A stretch of DNA of 64,000 nucleotides from Polyangiaceae bacterium (GTDB taxonomy: Bacteria > Myxococcota_A > Polyangia > Polyangiales > Polyangiaceae): positions 489,083-553,082 of the forward strand of contig JAWKRG010000007.1 in assembly GCA_041389725.1 (NCBI GenBank), written 5' to 3'. The position numbers and the translations under genes were made by a program. The notes beneath the pieces are model-generated. The model was given only the letters and a program-made list of their open reading frames with translations, did not search any database and was not told the DNA's origin. Shown here in pieces: positions 17,441 to 25,931 of this stretch. The first letter of the stretch is position 1; each line of letters starts with the position of its first letter.

Positions 17441-17923
17441 CTACGGCGTTGATTCATCGATCAGGCGCTCCACCTCTTGCAGCAGCTCGCGCAGACGATC
17501 TCGGGGGACGTGGGACACCAGATTCAACGTGGCGCCAAAGTAGACGCGACCGACACGAGCCTGTCGCTCGTGGTCGTCGATGTGGAAGGTCTCGGTCGCG
17601 ACTCGCAGTTCAGGTTTGAGCAGTCGGCGCAGCTTGCGAACGCCGTAGGGAACTCCGGCGACTCGGTGCCACACGTGGATCTCACGCTTGGCTAGCTTCA
17701 GGTCGAAACCAGCATGCTGCGTGAGCACCACTCCAATCACTGCTGCCAGGATCACGGGCACGACGGGCACGGCTCCGCCCACCGAAAGCCCCAGCGCAAG
17801 CGCGCCTGCGACGCCCAGACCGCTGACGATGCTGACGGCGGTCCAGTGCGCTGGCTGAAGCACGTAGCGGACCGAACCGTCGGCCAGGCGGCGGCCGAAT
17901 CGCAGCGAAGCGCTCGTCCCCAT
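17441..17923 (-). CDS. Small membrane protein of unknown function
   Basis: 160 residues. Two adjacent hydrophobic segments (about 27-48 and 50-68) form a helical hairpin. They are followed by a cytoplasmic, basic and acidic C-terminal part that looks beta-rich (about 75-160). The overall shape resembles small PH-like membrane proteins, but I do not recognise a family. It stands alone, with 258 bp and 168 bp gaps on its two sides and a divergent neighbour at 18092. Confidence 0.6.
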   Translation of the reverse strand: MGTSASLRFGRRLADGSVRYVLQPAHWTAVSIVSGLGVAGALALGLSVGGAVPVVPVILAAVIGVVLTQHAGFDLKLAKREIHVWHRVAGVPYGVRKLRRLLKPELRVATETFHIDDHERQARVGRVYFGATLNLVSHVPRDRLRELLQEVERLIDESTP

Positions 17924-18091
17924 GCAGGTGTTTTACCGCAGCTGACTTCACTTCGGTTCGCCATTCTCCCGTTGCTCGGCTGTGTCGAGCCGTCTTGGCA
18001 GGATCAGATCCCGGAAAGAACGTTCGAGTCGAGGCAGGGGGACGTGTGCGTTCTTGGGACCGCTGCAGCGGCGAATGCTACTCTTTTGCCC

Positions 18092-19969
18092 ATGCGCGCT
18101 TTGATGGCTTTGGCGATTGTCGGGGTGCTCGCAAACGCAGGGTGCGGCTCGGGTTCGGGAGGCGGAAGTCCCGGCACGGGCGGCACCGGGGGCATTGGGG
18201 GCGCGGGCGGCGGCGGGGGCTGCGCGGGTCGTGATCCGTGCCCGGGGCAGTGCAACGCCCAAGGTTGGTGCAACCTCCAAGAGTCCGCCCAGTTGTTCGT
18301 GGACGTGTGGGGAAGTTCACCGAACGACGTGTGGGTGCTGCCGCAGGATCCGTCCATTCGACACTTCGATGGACAGAGCTGGACCACGATGAGTCTGCCG
18401 ACGACCTACGACGTCGATCGAGTGTGGGGGCGCGCGCCGGACGACGTGTGGGTAGGCGGCGGTAGCGGCCAGGTTGCGCACTACGACGGATCGACCTGGA
18501 CGCTCGATCCGCTGCCAGACACGGAGCGCGTGCAGGCCTTCTGGTCCGATGGACCGGGGTCGTCAGTCATGGCCCTCGGGTCGAGCGGAACGCTGTACGA
18601 GCGCGACGCTGCGGGCTGGACCGCGAAGGCGAAGTGGAGCGCGACCCAGACGCAAGGGCGCTCCGTGAATCTGCTCGGCTGCGATGGCGTGCACTACGCC
18701 ACCGGCTCACAAGTGTATTCGGATTTCGAGGGTCGCTGGATGGGATACGGCCTGGGCAGGTCGGGCTCGGATGTGAGCAACGTGAGCGCGACGCTTGCGC
18801 TCGGGGGCAACCAGACTTGGGTGCTGGTCGGCAAGCTGATGCGCTTCGACGGCTCGGCGTGGCGCTGGGACGTGTCCGAGCTTTCCCTAGGCAACTTGAT
18901 CTCCGTTGCCGGCACGTCGGAGCAGGACGCCTGGGCGCTGACCGAAGACCAGCGCTTGATGCGCTCGACCGGCGCAGGGTTCACCGAAGCACTGAGTGGA
19001 TCCGCCGTGAAAACCGCAAAGTGGCTGTACGCCTCGGCGCCGGGCGTCGTCGACATCGTGGACGAGCTGGGCGCGATCTCGCGCTACGACGGCAGCACCA
19101 CGACGACCGTCGTCGCGGACAAGCCGAGCGGGGCGCCCCTGGGCGTGGGCTGGTCGCCGACGGGGGAAGCCATCGCGTTGACCTACGACGGCCTGTACGC
19201 CGTCGACACGACCACGAGCAGCTGGAAACAGCTCGGCTCCACCTCCACCTCCACCTCCGGCAATCCGCAGGCATCGATATCCGCGACCTCGTCGGATGAC
19301 GTGTGGTGCGCCGTCAGTAGCAAGCTGCTGCATTGGAACGGCGCGCAGCTGTCGACGGTGAACCTGCCGGGCCCTGGCTCCACAACCTACAAGGCCGTGG
19401 CAGCCATCTCCCCAAAGGACGTTTGGGTTGCGGCGCCAGACGCCACGCTGCACTTCGACGGCACGAATTGGTCCGTGGTCGATTCCGACCCTACGGTTGG
19501 TAGCGCCGGGAGCCAGGGGGCGGCAGCGCTGGTCGCGAACGCGAGCGACGACGTGTGGGTGATCCGCGGCAGTGACCGCTTCGCCCACTTCGATGGATCC
19601 AAGTTCACCGAGTTTCGCGGACAAGAGCAGCTGGGTCACCTGGGATGCGGCGCGAGCAAAGGCGAGCTGATCGGGATCGGCGTCCAGCCCGCGCCCATCT
19701 ATGCCGGCGCCGTGGGCAACATGCAGCTCGTCACGGATACCTACGTGGACGGGTACGGCGCCGATGACGCTTGGCTCGGTGGCCTCGATGACATCTGGGT
19801 AGTCGGCTACGACCCTGCGGGCCCCGGAAAGCAAGTGCTCCACTACGACGGCGCATTCTCGACTTCGCTCGACGCGACCGGATACGGCTTGATCGCGCTG
19901 TGGGCGTTTCCAGGTGGCGAAGTGTACGCCGTAGGCTACGACGCCATCTTGCACCGCAAGCCGCAGTGA
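18092..19969 (+). CDS. Lipoprotein with beta-propeller-like repeats
   Basis: 625 residues from the ATG at 18092, the first start giving a signal peptide (lipobox NAGC); the frame is open from 17714 but that part is not coding-like. After a Gly-rich linker the protein has many copies of a unit with SxxDVWV, then a short loop and a HFDGxxW strand. This is the myxobacterial propeller-type repeat seen in many surface lipoproteins. The start lacks an obvious ribosome-binding site. A short TCCACC microrepeat near 19240 encodes a Ser/Thr run. It is probably an adhesion or binding protein; the ligand is unknown. Confidence 0.75.
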   Translation: MRALMALAIVGVLANAGCGSGSGGGSPGTGGTGGIGGAGGGGGCAGRDPCPGQCNAQGWCNLQESAQLFVDVWGSSPNDVWVLPQDPSIRHFDGQSWTTMSLPTTYDVDRVWGRAPDDVWVGGGSGQVAHYDGSTWTLDPLPDTERVQAFWSDGPGSSVMALGSSGTLYERDAAGWTAKAKWSATQTQGRSVNLLGCDGVHYATGSQVYSDFEGRWMGYGLGRSGSDVSNVSATLALGGNQTWVLVGKLMRFDGSAWRWDVSELSLGNLISVAGTSEQDAWALTEDQRLMRSTGAGFTEALSGSAVKTAKWLYASAPGVVDIVDELGAISRYDGSTTTTVVADKPSGAPLGVGWSPTGEAIALTYDGLYAVDTTTSSWKQLGSTSTSTSGNPQASISATSSDDVWCAVSSKLLHWNGAQLSTVNLPGPGSTTYKAVAAISPKDVWVAAPDATLHFDGTNWSVVDSDPTVGSAGSQGAAALVANASDDVWVIRGSDRFAHFDGSKFTEFRGQEQLGHLGCGASKGELIGIGVQPAPIYAGAVGNMQLVTDTYVDGYGADDAWLGGLDDIWVVGYDPAGPGKQVLHYDGAFSTSLDATGYGLIALWAFPGGEVYAVGYDAILHRKPQ

Positions 19970-20006
19970 GTGCAGCTCCGCAGACGAACCGGACGCGACC
20001 CCGGGC

Positions 20007-21422
20007 TCACCCGGGAAGCTGAAGTAGTTCGCGGCCGGTGACCACGTGGACGTCCTTTGGCGTGGGCGGGACGGTGCGGACTTCCGGCACGAACAGCGCT
20101 CGCACGACGCGTACGCCCCTTCGCGAGGCAACCTCCGGCGCATCGCGTGTGATGAGGTCGTGGAGGTGCGCCTGTAGCGTGCGCTGGGCCAAAGGTCGCT
20201 CGCTCCACTTCGCCTCGCCCAAGAGCAAGACCGAACCATCGAGGGACCGCGCCACGACATCCCACTCTGGCGCATTGCCATGCCACCAACGGCCCGCCGC
20301 GCCGAAGGGACCGAGCCGCCCGACGCCTCTTTGACGTCCGAGCTGCGGTAGCAAAGCCCGGCACAGATCTTCCCAGGCGGTGGAGAGCAGTGCGGGCAGA
20401 TGACGTGCGAGGATCTCGAGACGTGCCGCCTGGTTGCCCACCAGCAGCAGCGCACGATGGGGCGCCACCACGCGGAACCACAGACGCGTGAATGGATCGT
20501 CGATGCGGTAGAGTGAGCGTTTGCTCTTCTTTTCCGGCTCGCCGAAAGGCACTTCACGCCGGAGCAAGCCCAAGCCGATCAGGCGATCGAGGGGACGAGA
20601 CAGCGAGGTAGCGGCGCGTCCGACGCGGCCCGCGATCTCCGAGAGGCGATGCGCACCCGCCCCAACGGCGTCGAGAATCGGACGCAGTTCGATGGCGGGG
20701 GGCAATTCCTCGAGCAACAAGCGATCCGGCTCGACATGAAGCGGCCCGGAGGGATCGAGCACCAACGCGTCAATGCGTTGCGTCAGCCTCCCGTGTAGAT
20801 CCGCTGCGAGTTCCCAATATCGCGGCACGCCACCCCAAGCGGCGTGAATCGACACCAACTCGCTCGGCTGGCGCACGCCAAACACCTCCGCCGCTGCACT
20901 GACTGGAAGCGGACCAAGCAGCAAGATCTCACTCGCGCGACCGTATAGCGGCGCGTTCGGTGTCAGTGCCAAGCCCTGCATCATGCGCTGGCTGGATCCG
21001 GCGATCGCACAGCTCAGTCTGGCCTCACGCGCCGCATGGTCCACCCAGCGCTGCATCACACTTGGTAGTTCGGGACTTGGGCCGACCAAGTAGGGGAACT
21101 CGTCAAAGACGACGGGACCACGCCAATCCACCGCCTTCGCTTCGCGCGCCACCCTCTCGAGCAATGAGTTCCAATCCGGATACTCCACGTCGGCAAACCC
21201 GGGCAGGCGCTCCGCCAGCGCTCGTGCAACGTAGCGACGCTGGATGTCGGGCGTCGATTGATCCGCCACCGTATACACGCCGTCATTCCGCTTGGTCCAC
21301 TCGAGCAACAGACGAGTCTTTCCGATCCGACGCCGGCCATAGACGACCCCGAGCCCGCCCTCCCGGCGCCCACAAAGCGCAGAAAGCCGCTTCAGCTCTG
21401 CCTCGCGGTCCGTCCAGTGCAT
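20007..21422 (-). CDS. AAA ATPase of the ATPase_2/DUF234 type
   Basis: 471 residues from the ATG at 21422 (MHWTDREAEL), the usual N-terminus of this family. Walker A is GRRRIGKT (29-36); Walker B is VVFDEFPYL; a sensor segment reads AIAGSSQRMM. A winged-helix region follows (about 290-330), then a C-terminal DUF234-like domain. Its EWDVV...LLGEAKW motif fits a PD-(D/E)xK nuclease core. These STAND-like ATPases are common in archaea and scattered in bacteria, often in mobile or defensive contexts; their role is largely unknown. It is convergent with the propeller lipoprotein (38-bp gap). The start codon lies in a short AT-rich inverted repeat. Confidence 0.82.
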   Translation of the reverse strand: MHWTDREAELKRLSALCGRREGGLGVVYGRRRIGKTRLLLEWTKRNDGVYTVADQSTPDIQRRYVARALAERLPGFADVEYPDWNSLLERVAREAKAVDWRGPVVFDEFPYLVGPSPELPSVMQRWVDHAAREARLSCAIAGSSQRMMQGLALTPNAPLYGRASEILLLGPLPVSAAAEVFGVRQPSELVSIHAAWGGVPRYWELAADLHGRLTQRIDALVLDPSGPLHVEPDRLLLEELPPAIELRPILDAVGAGAHRLSEIAGRVGRAATSLSRPLDRLIGLGLLRREVPFGEPEKKSKRSLYRIDDPFTRLWFRVVAPHRALLLVGNQAARLEILARHLPALLSTAWEDLCRALLPQLGRQRGVGRLGPFGAAGRWWHGNAPEWDVVARSLDGSVLLLGEAKWSERPLAQRTLQAHLHDLITRDAPEVASRRGVRVVRALFVPEVRTVPPTPKDVHVVTGRELLQLPG

Positions 21423-21455
21423 TATGCAAGCTAGAATAATGCTTACATGCATAAT
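21421..21455. promoter_or_regulatory. AT-rich inverted repeat at the start of the AAA ATPase gene
   Basis: Arms ATTATGCA (21421-21428) and TGCATAAT (21448-21455) form an 8-bp perfect inverted repeat with a 19-bp AT-rich spacer. The ATPase start codon sits at the inner end of this element, and there is no good ribosome-binding site in between. It may be a promoter plus self-regulatory operator, with a short or absent 5' leader. The role is inferred from position only. Confidence 0.4.
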
Positions 21456-21623
21456 CTTCAAGCGGCGTGCTCCCAGGACGACCCGCGAAGGACGCGAACC
21501 GTCCTGGGCCACGACCAGGAGCGCGTCCGGAAGAATGTCGGCGTCGACGTCGACCAAGGGAATCGGACCGTCGCCGCCGGCGACGGTGACGATCCGCCCC
21601 GAACGTGGCTGTCTAGCCCCGCG

Positions 21624-22832
21624 TCAGCTGCCTTTCACGTTCTCGATCACGATCATCACCCGCTCGGGCATGCCCGTCGTCGTCCCTCCCGAGCAGAGGC
21701 CAATCTCCGCACGAAACGCCGTGTGCGCCGCGGGCGTTTCGAGCGTGAGCGTCGCGGTGATCCAATCGCTGGCGAAGGCCACGGGCGAGCCCGAGGGCGC
21801 AGCGGAGAACGTGAGCGCAGGGCCCTCGAGGGTGGATGGCATCGAGCCGTATTGCGCGTCGGCGTCCGGCGTGTCGAAGAAGTAGGGCTGCTCCGCCGCA
21901 TCGGTGGTCGATAGCACGCGGTAGCGAAGCTCGAGCTTGGTGGTGCCCGGCGCCACCGCGAACGCGAATCCACTCGGCTGATAGCAGCCACCGGAGGCCT
22001 TCCAATCGATAACCGTGCAGTCGCCGGCTTCGCAGAACGAGCTCGCTTCGGTCTTCACCGTACCGAAGGTGAGCTTGGGCGGCGCGGTGTCCGGATCGAA
22101 CAGCGAGAGCGATGGGCCGATGTCCTGGTACTCGATCTGGAACGAAACGGGACCCGAAGCGTTACCCGCGGGGTCGTGCACCTCGAGACCGAACGGGCCG
22201 CTTCGCGGCTGGCTCCAATCGGCAAGGTCCACGATGAACCCGGTGGCGAAGGGCCCCGTCACTTTCGGCTTGATCGCCATCCCTTGAGGCGCAATGCCGT
22301 CGAGTTCGCTTGTGAGCACAGGCTCACTGAATTCGAACGCTATGGGATTCCAGGGCATCAGCCCGGATAAGTCAGCCGGCGCCCCACCCAGTATCCCTAC
22401 GGTGGGCGCTGTCACGTCCGGGCCCGCCGTGCCTTCCAGGGTCCGGTCGATGACGTAGTCGCCGCCATCGATGTACTCGCTGCCGAGCACCTTGCCGCCG
22501 AGCGCGCCTGATGCCTCTCGGTCCACCTCGAAGTCGTAGTAGCCCGAGACTCCCGGCGTCCCGATCGTGAGCGTCACGCTGTCTTCGGCAACGCTGAGCT
22601 TCGTCTCCGACAAGAGCCAATTCGGTTCGAAGGCCCACGCTTCGAGCGAACCGTCGTCGAGCTTCCTCACGTCGATGCGACCGTGACGTATCGTCGCTCC
22701 GTCCGTGAGGTCCATCGCGTAGCTTCCAACCAGCGCCGCGTCGCGCGAGGACGATGAGGCGTCCGACGACGAGGAGCCGCAGCCAGCGGTGAGGAGGAAG
22801 ATGGCGAAAACCGATGCAGAGGGCTTGGTCAT
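21624..22832 (-). CDS. Lipoprotein of unknown function with Ig-like segment
   Basis: 402 residues from the ATG at 22832, giving a signal peptide with lipobox TAGC; the longer ORF (22865) adds eleven residues without support. A Ser-rich linker follows. The body contains a beta-rich half and, near residues 150-250, a segment with FEFSEPV and LEVHDPAGN. This is the pattern of bacterial Ig-like (Big_5-type) domains. The C-terminal part may be a second beta-sandwich. No enzyme motif is visible. It is a single gene between the ATPase and the Uma2 gene. Confidence 0.65.
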   Translation of the reverse strand: MTKPSASVFAIFLLTAGCGSSSSDASSSSRDAALVGSYAMDLTDGATIRHGRIDVRKLDDGSLEAWAFEPNWLLSETKLSVAEDSVTLTIGTPGVSGYYDFEVDREASGALGGKVLGSEYIDGGDYVIDRTLEGTAGPDVTAPTVGILGGAPADLSGLMPWNPIAFEFSEPVLTSELDGIAPQGMAIKPKVTGPFATGFIVDLADWSQPRSGPFGLEVHDPAGNASGPVSFQIEYQDIGPSLSLFDPDTAPPKLTFGTVKTEASSFCEAGDCTVIDWKASGGCYQPSGFAFAVAPGTTKLELRYRVLSTTDAAEQPYFFDTPDADAQYGSMPSTLEGPALTFSAAPSGSPVAFASDWITATLTLETPAAHTAFRAEIGLCSGGTTTGMPERVMIVIENVKGS

Positions 22833-23012
22833 GGAGTCCACGAAAAGCACGGTGCGTGCCAGCACGATCGCCGCAAGTTTTCACGATCGCGCTGACAGTG
22901 CTTGTGCCGAGTTGTGCCAGGGTGAGCCCGATGGTCACCGCGCCGACCTCGCCTGCCACGTCTCGCCGCAGCTGTCATGGCGCCCGCTCCACGTTTCTTC
23001 GCCAGCTAGGCC

Positions 23013-23585
23013 GTGCTCTGCCCGGACCGATCCATAGCTACTCGTACTCCGAGTTATGTGGCGCTCGAGGAGCACAGCCCAGTGCGCCATGAGTTCGTCG
23101 CCGGCGAGATCTACGCGATGGCTGGCGGCACGCCGGAACACGCCGCCCTGGCCGCTGCGGTGCTCCGCCTTCTTGGCAATCAATTGCCCGCAGGCTGCCG
23201 GGCGTACACGTCGGACCTCCGCGTGCGAGTTGTCGCGAGCGACGTGACGACGTACCCCGACGGCACGATCATCTGCGGAAAAGTCACGCGTGCAACGGAC
23301 GACCCGATGGCAGCCACCAACCCCATCGTCGTCATCGCAGTCACGAGCCCGTCGACCGAGGCGCACGACAGGGGTGCCAAACTCGACGTCTACAAGACGC
23401 TGCCGAGCCTGAAAGAGATCCTCATCGTGTCGCATCGAGAGCCGCTCATTTCCGCTCACCGACCCAACTCCGATGGCACTTGGGAGACCTTCGAGGCACA
23501 GGCTCGCGGCGCGACGGTGGACGTTCCATCCGTCGGCGCCCAGCTCGCGCTCGACGACGTCTATCGAGACTTCGAACCGGAGTGA
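23013..23585 (+). CDS. Uma2-family (DUF820) PD-(D/E)xK protein with altered active site
   Basis: 190 residues from a GTG. The family signature is clear: HEFVAGEIYAMAGGTPEHA near the N-terminus, TYPDG (the first Asp), and a SPSTEAHDRGAKLDVYK segment. However, the acidic residue that normally stands in the VEVLSPST strand is Ala here (VIAVTSPST), so the second metal ligand of the PD-(D/E)xK site is missing. The protein may therefore be a binding rather than cutting member, or degenerate. Uma2 proteins occur in many copies in some bacteria and their biological role is unclear. It stands alone. Confidence 0.8.
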   Translation: MLCPDRSIATRTPSYVALEEHSPVRHEFVAGEIYAMAGGTPEHAALAAAVLRLLGNQLPAGCRAYTSDLRVRVVASDVTTYPDGTIICGKVTRATDDPMAATNPIVVIAVTSPSTEAHDRGAKLDVYKTLPSLKEILIVSHREPLISAHRPNSDGTWETFEAQARGATVDVPSVGAQLALDDVYRDFEPE

Positions 23586-23718
23586 TTCGCTCCGCATTCG
23601 CGCAGGGAGCGATTCTGTCGCAGATCCTCGAGCAAGCGGCGCCCCCTACCTGGACGTCTTGTACTCTGTTGCCCCCTTGCCCTCCACACGAAGCGTTCTG
23701 CGACGTGCAGTTCGCACG

Positions 23719-24465
23719 CTATCGTTCCTTCGATTCAGGTTCCTGCGCGTCCGGAGCTTTGGGTTGGAGGGGTTCGGAGGGTGGCGGTCGCGGTGGGATC
23801 TTCACCTCGCGACGCACGCCACCTGCGACCAAGATCGCGGTCAGGCCGCCTGCGGTATTTGCATCCTCGGGCAACATGAGCCGAGCCCAGCCGTCTTCGG
23901 CAGTCGTGCCCTTGACTAGGCGACCGTCGGGAAGGCGGAGGAACACAGCTTGGTCGGCAGCGGGGCGGCGGGTCAAGGATGGCTTCAGATCGCTGTCGTC
24001 CTTCACCAGCTCGACTCGCTCGATAGTTTCGATGTGACCCAGGTTGTACAGGGAGCGAACCACGCCCGCTGGCACGAGCACCAACGGCGCTACGATGCGT
24101 ATCTCGAGCGGGAGTCCTCTCACCTCGTACGCAGCCACGCCGAGGACGATCATGGCGAAGTCGATGACCAGAATCCCGGAGGGCGGGTGCTTGAACTGAT
24201 TGACATGGACCTTGTAGGTACGAAGAGTGCCTCGGGTGCAGCGCTCGACTTCGATCACGCTCACGTCCACACGCTCCGCCCCGGGCGTCGCGTCTGCATC
24301 CTGCTCCTTGCGGCAGTCGTTGACGAACTTGATATCGCTGCTCAACAACCGCCGCGTCTCCGTCGTGCTTGGGGCTGCACACGACACGGACGCCAGGGCG
24401 GCGATGGTCGACAGGGTCGATGCAATCGCGCGGAGGTTCATCGTGGTGGCTGCACAAGCGTTCAT
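23719..24465 (-). CDS. Lipoprotein, third gene of the phase-variable operon
   Basis: 248 residues from the ATG at 24465; an internal ATG at 24441 is possible. The longer ORF to 24897 lies within the upstream gene in another frame. The signal peptide (NLRAIASTLSTIAALAS) ends at VSC. The mature protein has an acidic region, one or two hydrophobic segments around 100-135, a beta-rich part and a Pro-rich C-terminal tail (PPRPPPSEP). No known family is recognised. It follows the previous gene by 17 bp and is likely cotranscribed. Confidence 0.6.
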   Translation of the reverse strand: MNACAATTMNLRAIASTLSTIAALASVSCAAPSTTETRRLLSSDIKFVNDCRKEQDADATPGAERVDVSVIEVERCTRGTLRTYKVHVNQFKHPPSGILVIDFAMIVLGVAAYEVRGLPLEIRIVAPLVLVPAGVVRSLYNLGHIETIERVELVKDDSDLKPSLTRRPAADQAVFLRLPDGRLVKGTTAEDGWARLMLPEDANTAGGLTAILVAGGVRREVKIPPRPPPSEPLQPKAPDAQEPESKER

Positions 24466-24482
24466 CGAACCGCTACGACCTG

Positions 24483-25931
24483 CTAGTCCGGCGGGGTGCC
24501 CGGGCCGAGGGAATCGAGTCGAATGCGCACGATGGCCGTGGAGGCGTCCTTGAATTGAGCAGTGGCGAATACCTCGTCTTTGCTGAAGCCAAGGGCCGTC
24601 ATGAACGCGGGGCCCTCGGTCGCCGCGGGCATTTTCACTTGCCAAGACACGCCGTCGACGAGCCGGACGACTAGGAGATCTGCACTCGCATTCTCCACAC
24701 CGCTCGAGACATCGTCGATCCGTCGAGCAGCGTAGCCCGATCCGACGGCGAATCCCAACGCCGATTGGACACCCGGATCCGAGCGAAGCCGTCTGACAGT
24801 CTTCTCGACAGTGGCGGTATCGAGGGAAAATGGCGCCGTCATGACCGACTGAGTCGTGAACTTCCCCTGGTCGTACGTGCCCTCGCCGTAGGTCCAAACC
24901 ATGTCAACACCGTCAGTGCCGAAGTTACCCGCCGCACGGTTGGCGTCACCGACATAGCGAACGACCGGGACCACCCCGCCGGATTGCGTCCAGGCCATTA
25001 CCCCCGAGGTTACGCCTGACCCGACGCGGAACAGCACACTCTCACCAACACCTTGCACGTTGTATGGCGGCAGTCCTTCCACGTCCTTGCCAGGCGAGAA
25101 GATCGTCACTTCTTCGTCGGGCGCATCGAAGCGCCGCCCGAACAAGCCATTCTTCCAGCGGATGATCCACTCGCTCGTCATACGCCAACTGGACTGGTCG
25201 TACTGCTCGAGTGCATAGTTGTGGCCCACCGTGGGTGCTTGACCGACGCTACCGCCAGTGAACCCTTCCTGACCGGTGATCTCGCCTCCGTTTGACTGGC
25301 CACGGGCGCCGAAAACGTACTTGCCTCCCTGAACGCCGGCTTCAACCAACGTACACCCCAGTCCGACTTCCAACAGCGCGCTTTTGATCGCGCCGTCCGC
25401 CTCCGCAACCAGACTATGCCTCACGGTATTCGTTGCATCCGCCACGCGCAGCCGGGCGAATTGCAGGTAGCTCCTATCCGTCGTGGAATCGTACCAGTAG
25501 CGTGGCGCAACTCTGATGGCCGAGCCGGTGGTCCACGGCGTCTTCATCCGCTGACACGACACGCCGATTGGCCCTGGCTGCGGGCACGCTTCCCACTCCA
25601 CGGGGTCCAGAGGCGCTGCGGTCGGACCGGGCACGTAGAAGCGACAGCCGCACGAGTAGCCCGTGTACTCCTCCCAGCCAGCGGGGACTTCCTTGGGCAG
25701 CGGCTGCGGACCGCAGCCCCCGCTGTTGCCAACTCCTCCACTACTGCTGCCACCTGCCGCACCGGTACCGCCTGTGCCCCACGCCGTGCCGCCGGTACCC
25801 CCGCCGACGCCCGCACTTCCAGCTGTGCCGCCCGAGGACGGCGCGCCGTCGCCATCCTCGCTGCAGCCACAACCGGCGCTCAGCAGAAGCGCCAACAGAG
25901 CAGCGGTGTTGGGCCGGGCGCCGTTGGTCAT
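24483..25931 (-). CDS. Lipoprotein, second gene of the phase-variable operon
   Basis: 482 residues from the ATG at 25931, which overlaps the stop of the previous gene by 4 bp (ATGA). The signal peptide ends at SAGC and leads to a long Gly/Thr/Ser linker (about 35-75). The rest is a beta-rich extracellular domain; motifs such as GYSCGCRFYVPG suggest a disulphide near its beginning. I do not recognise the fold; a propeller is possible. Start/stop coupling to the TSP3 lipoprotein means its expression probably depends on translation of that gene. Confidence 0.65.
   Translation of the reverse strand: MTNGARPNTAALLALLLSAGCGCSEDGDGAPSSGGTAGSAGVGGGTGGTAWGTGGTGAAGGSSSGGVGNSGGCGPQPLPKEVPAGWEEYTGYSCGCRFYVPGPTAAPLDPVEWEACPQPGPIGVSCQRMKTPWTTGSAIRVAPRYWYDSTTDRSYLQFARLRVADATNTVRHSLVAEADGAIKSALLEVGLGCTLVEAGVQGGKYVFGARGQSNGGEITGQEGFTGGSVGQAPTVGHNYALEQYDQSSWRMTSEWIIRWKNGLFGRRFDAPDEEVTIFSPGKDVEGLPPYNVQGVGESVLFRVGSGVTSGVMAWTQSGGVVPVVRYVGDANRAAGNFGTDGVDMVWTYGEGTYDQGKFTTQSVMTAPFSLDTATVEKTVRRLRSDPGVQSALGFAVGSGYAARRIDDVSSGVENASADLLVVRLVDGVSWQVKMPAATEGPAFMTALGFSKDEVFATAQFKDASTAIVRIRLDSLGPGTPPD

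Noticed and set aside
19235..19260. TCCACC microrepeat in the propeller lipoprotein as a second phase-variation tract
   Set aside because: The unit is six bases, so changes keep the frame, and only about three copies are present.
18887..20557. 556-residue minus-strand ORF opposite the propeller lipoprotein
   Set aside because: Composition is typical of an antisense shadow (Arg/Ser/Ala), and it overlaps two genes with clear domains.
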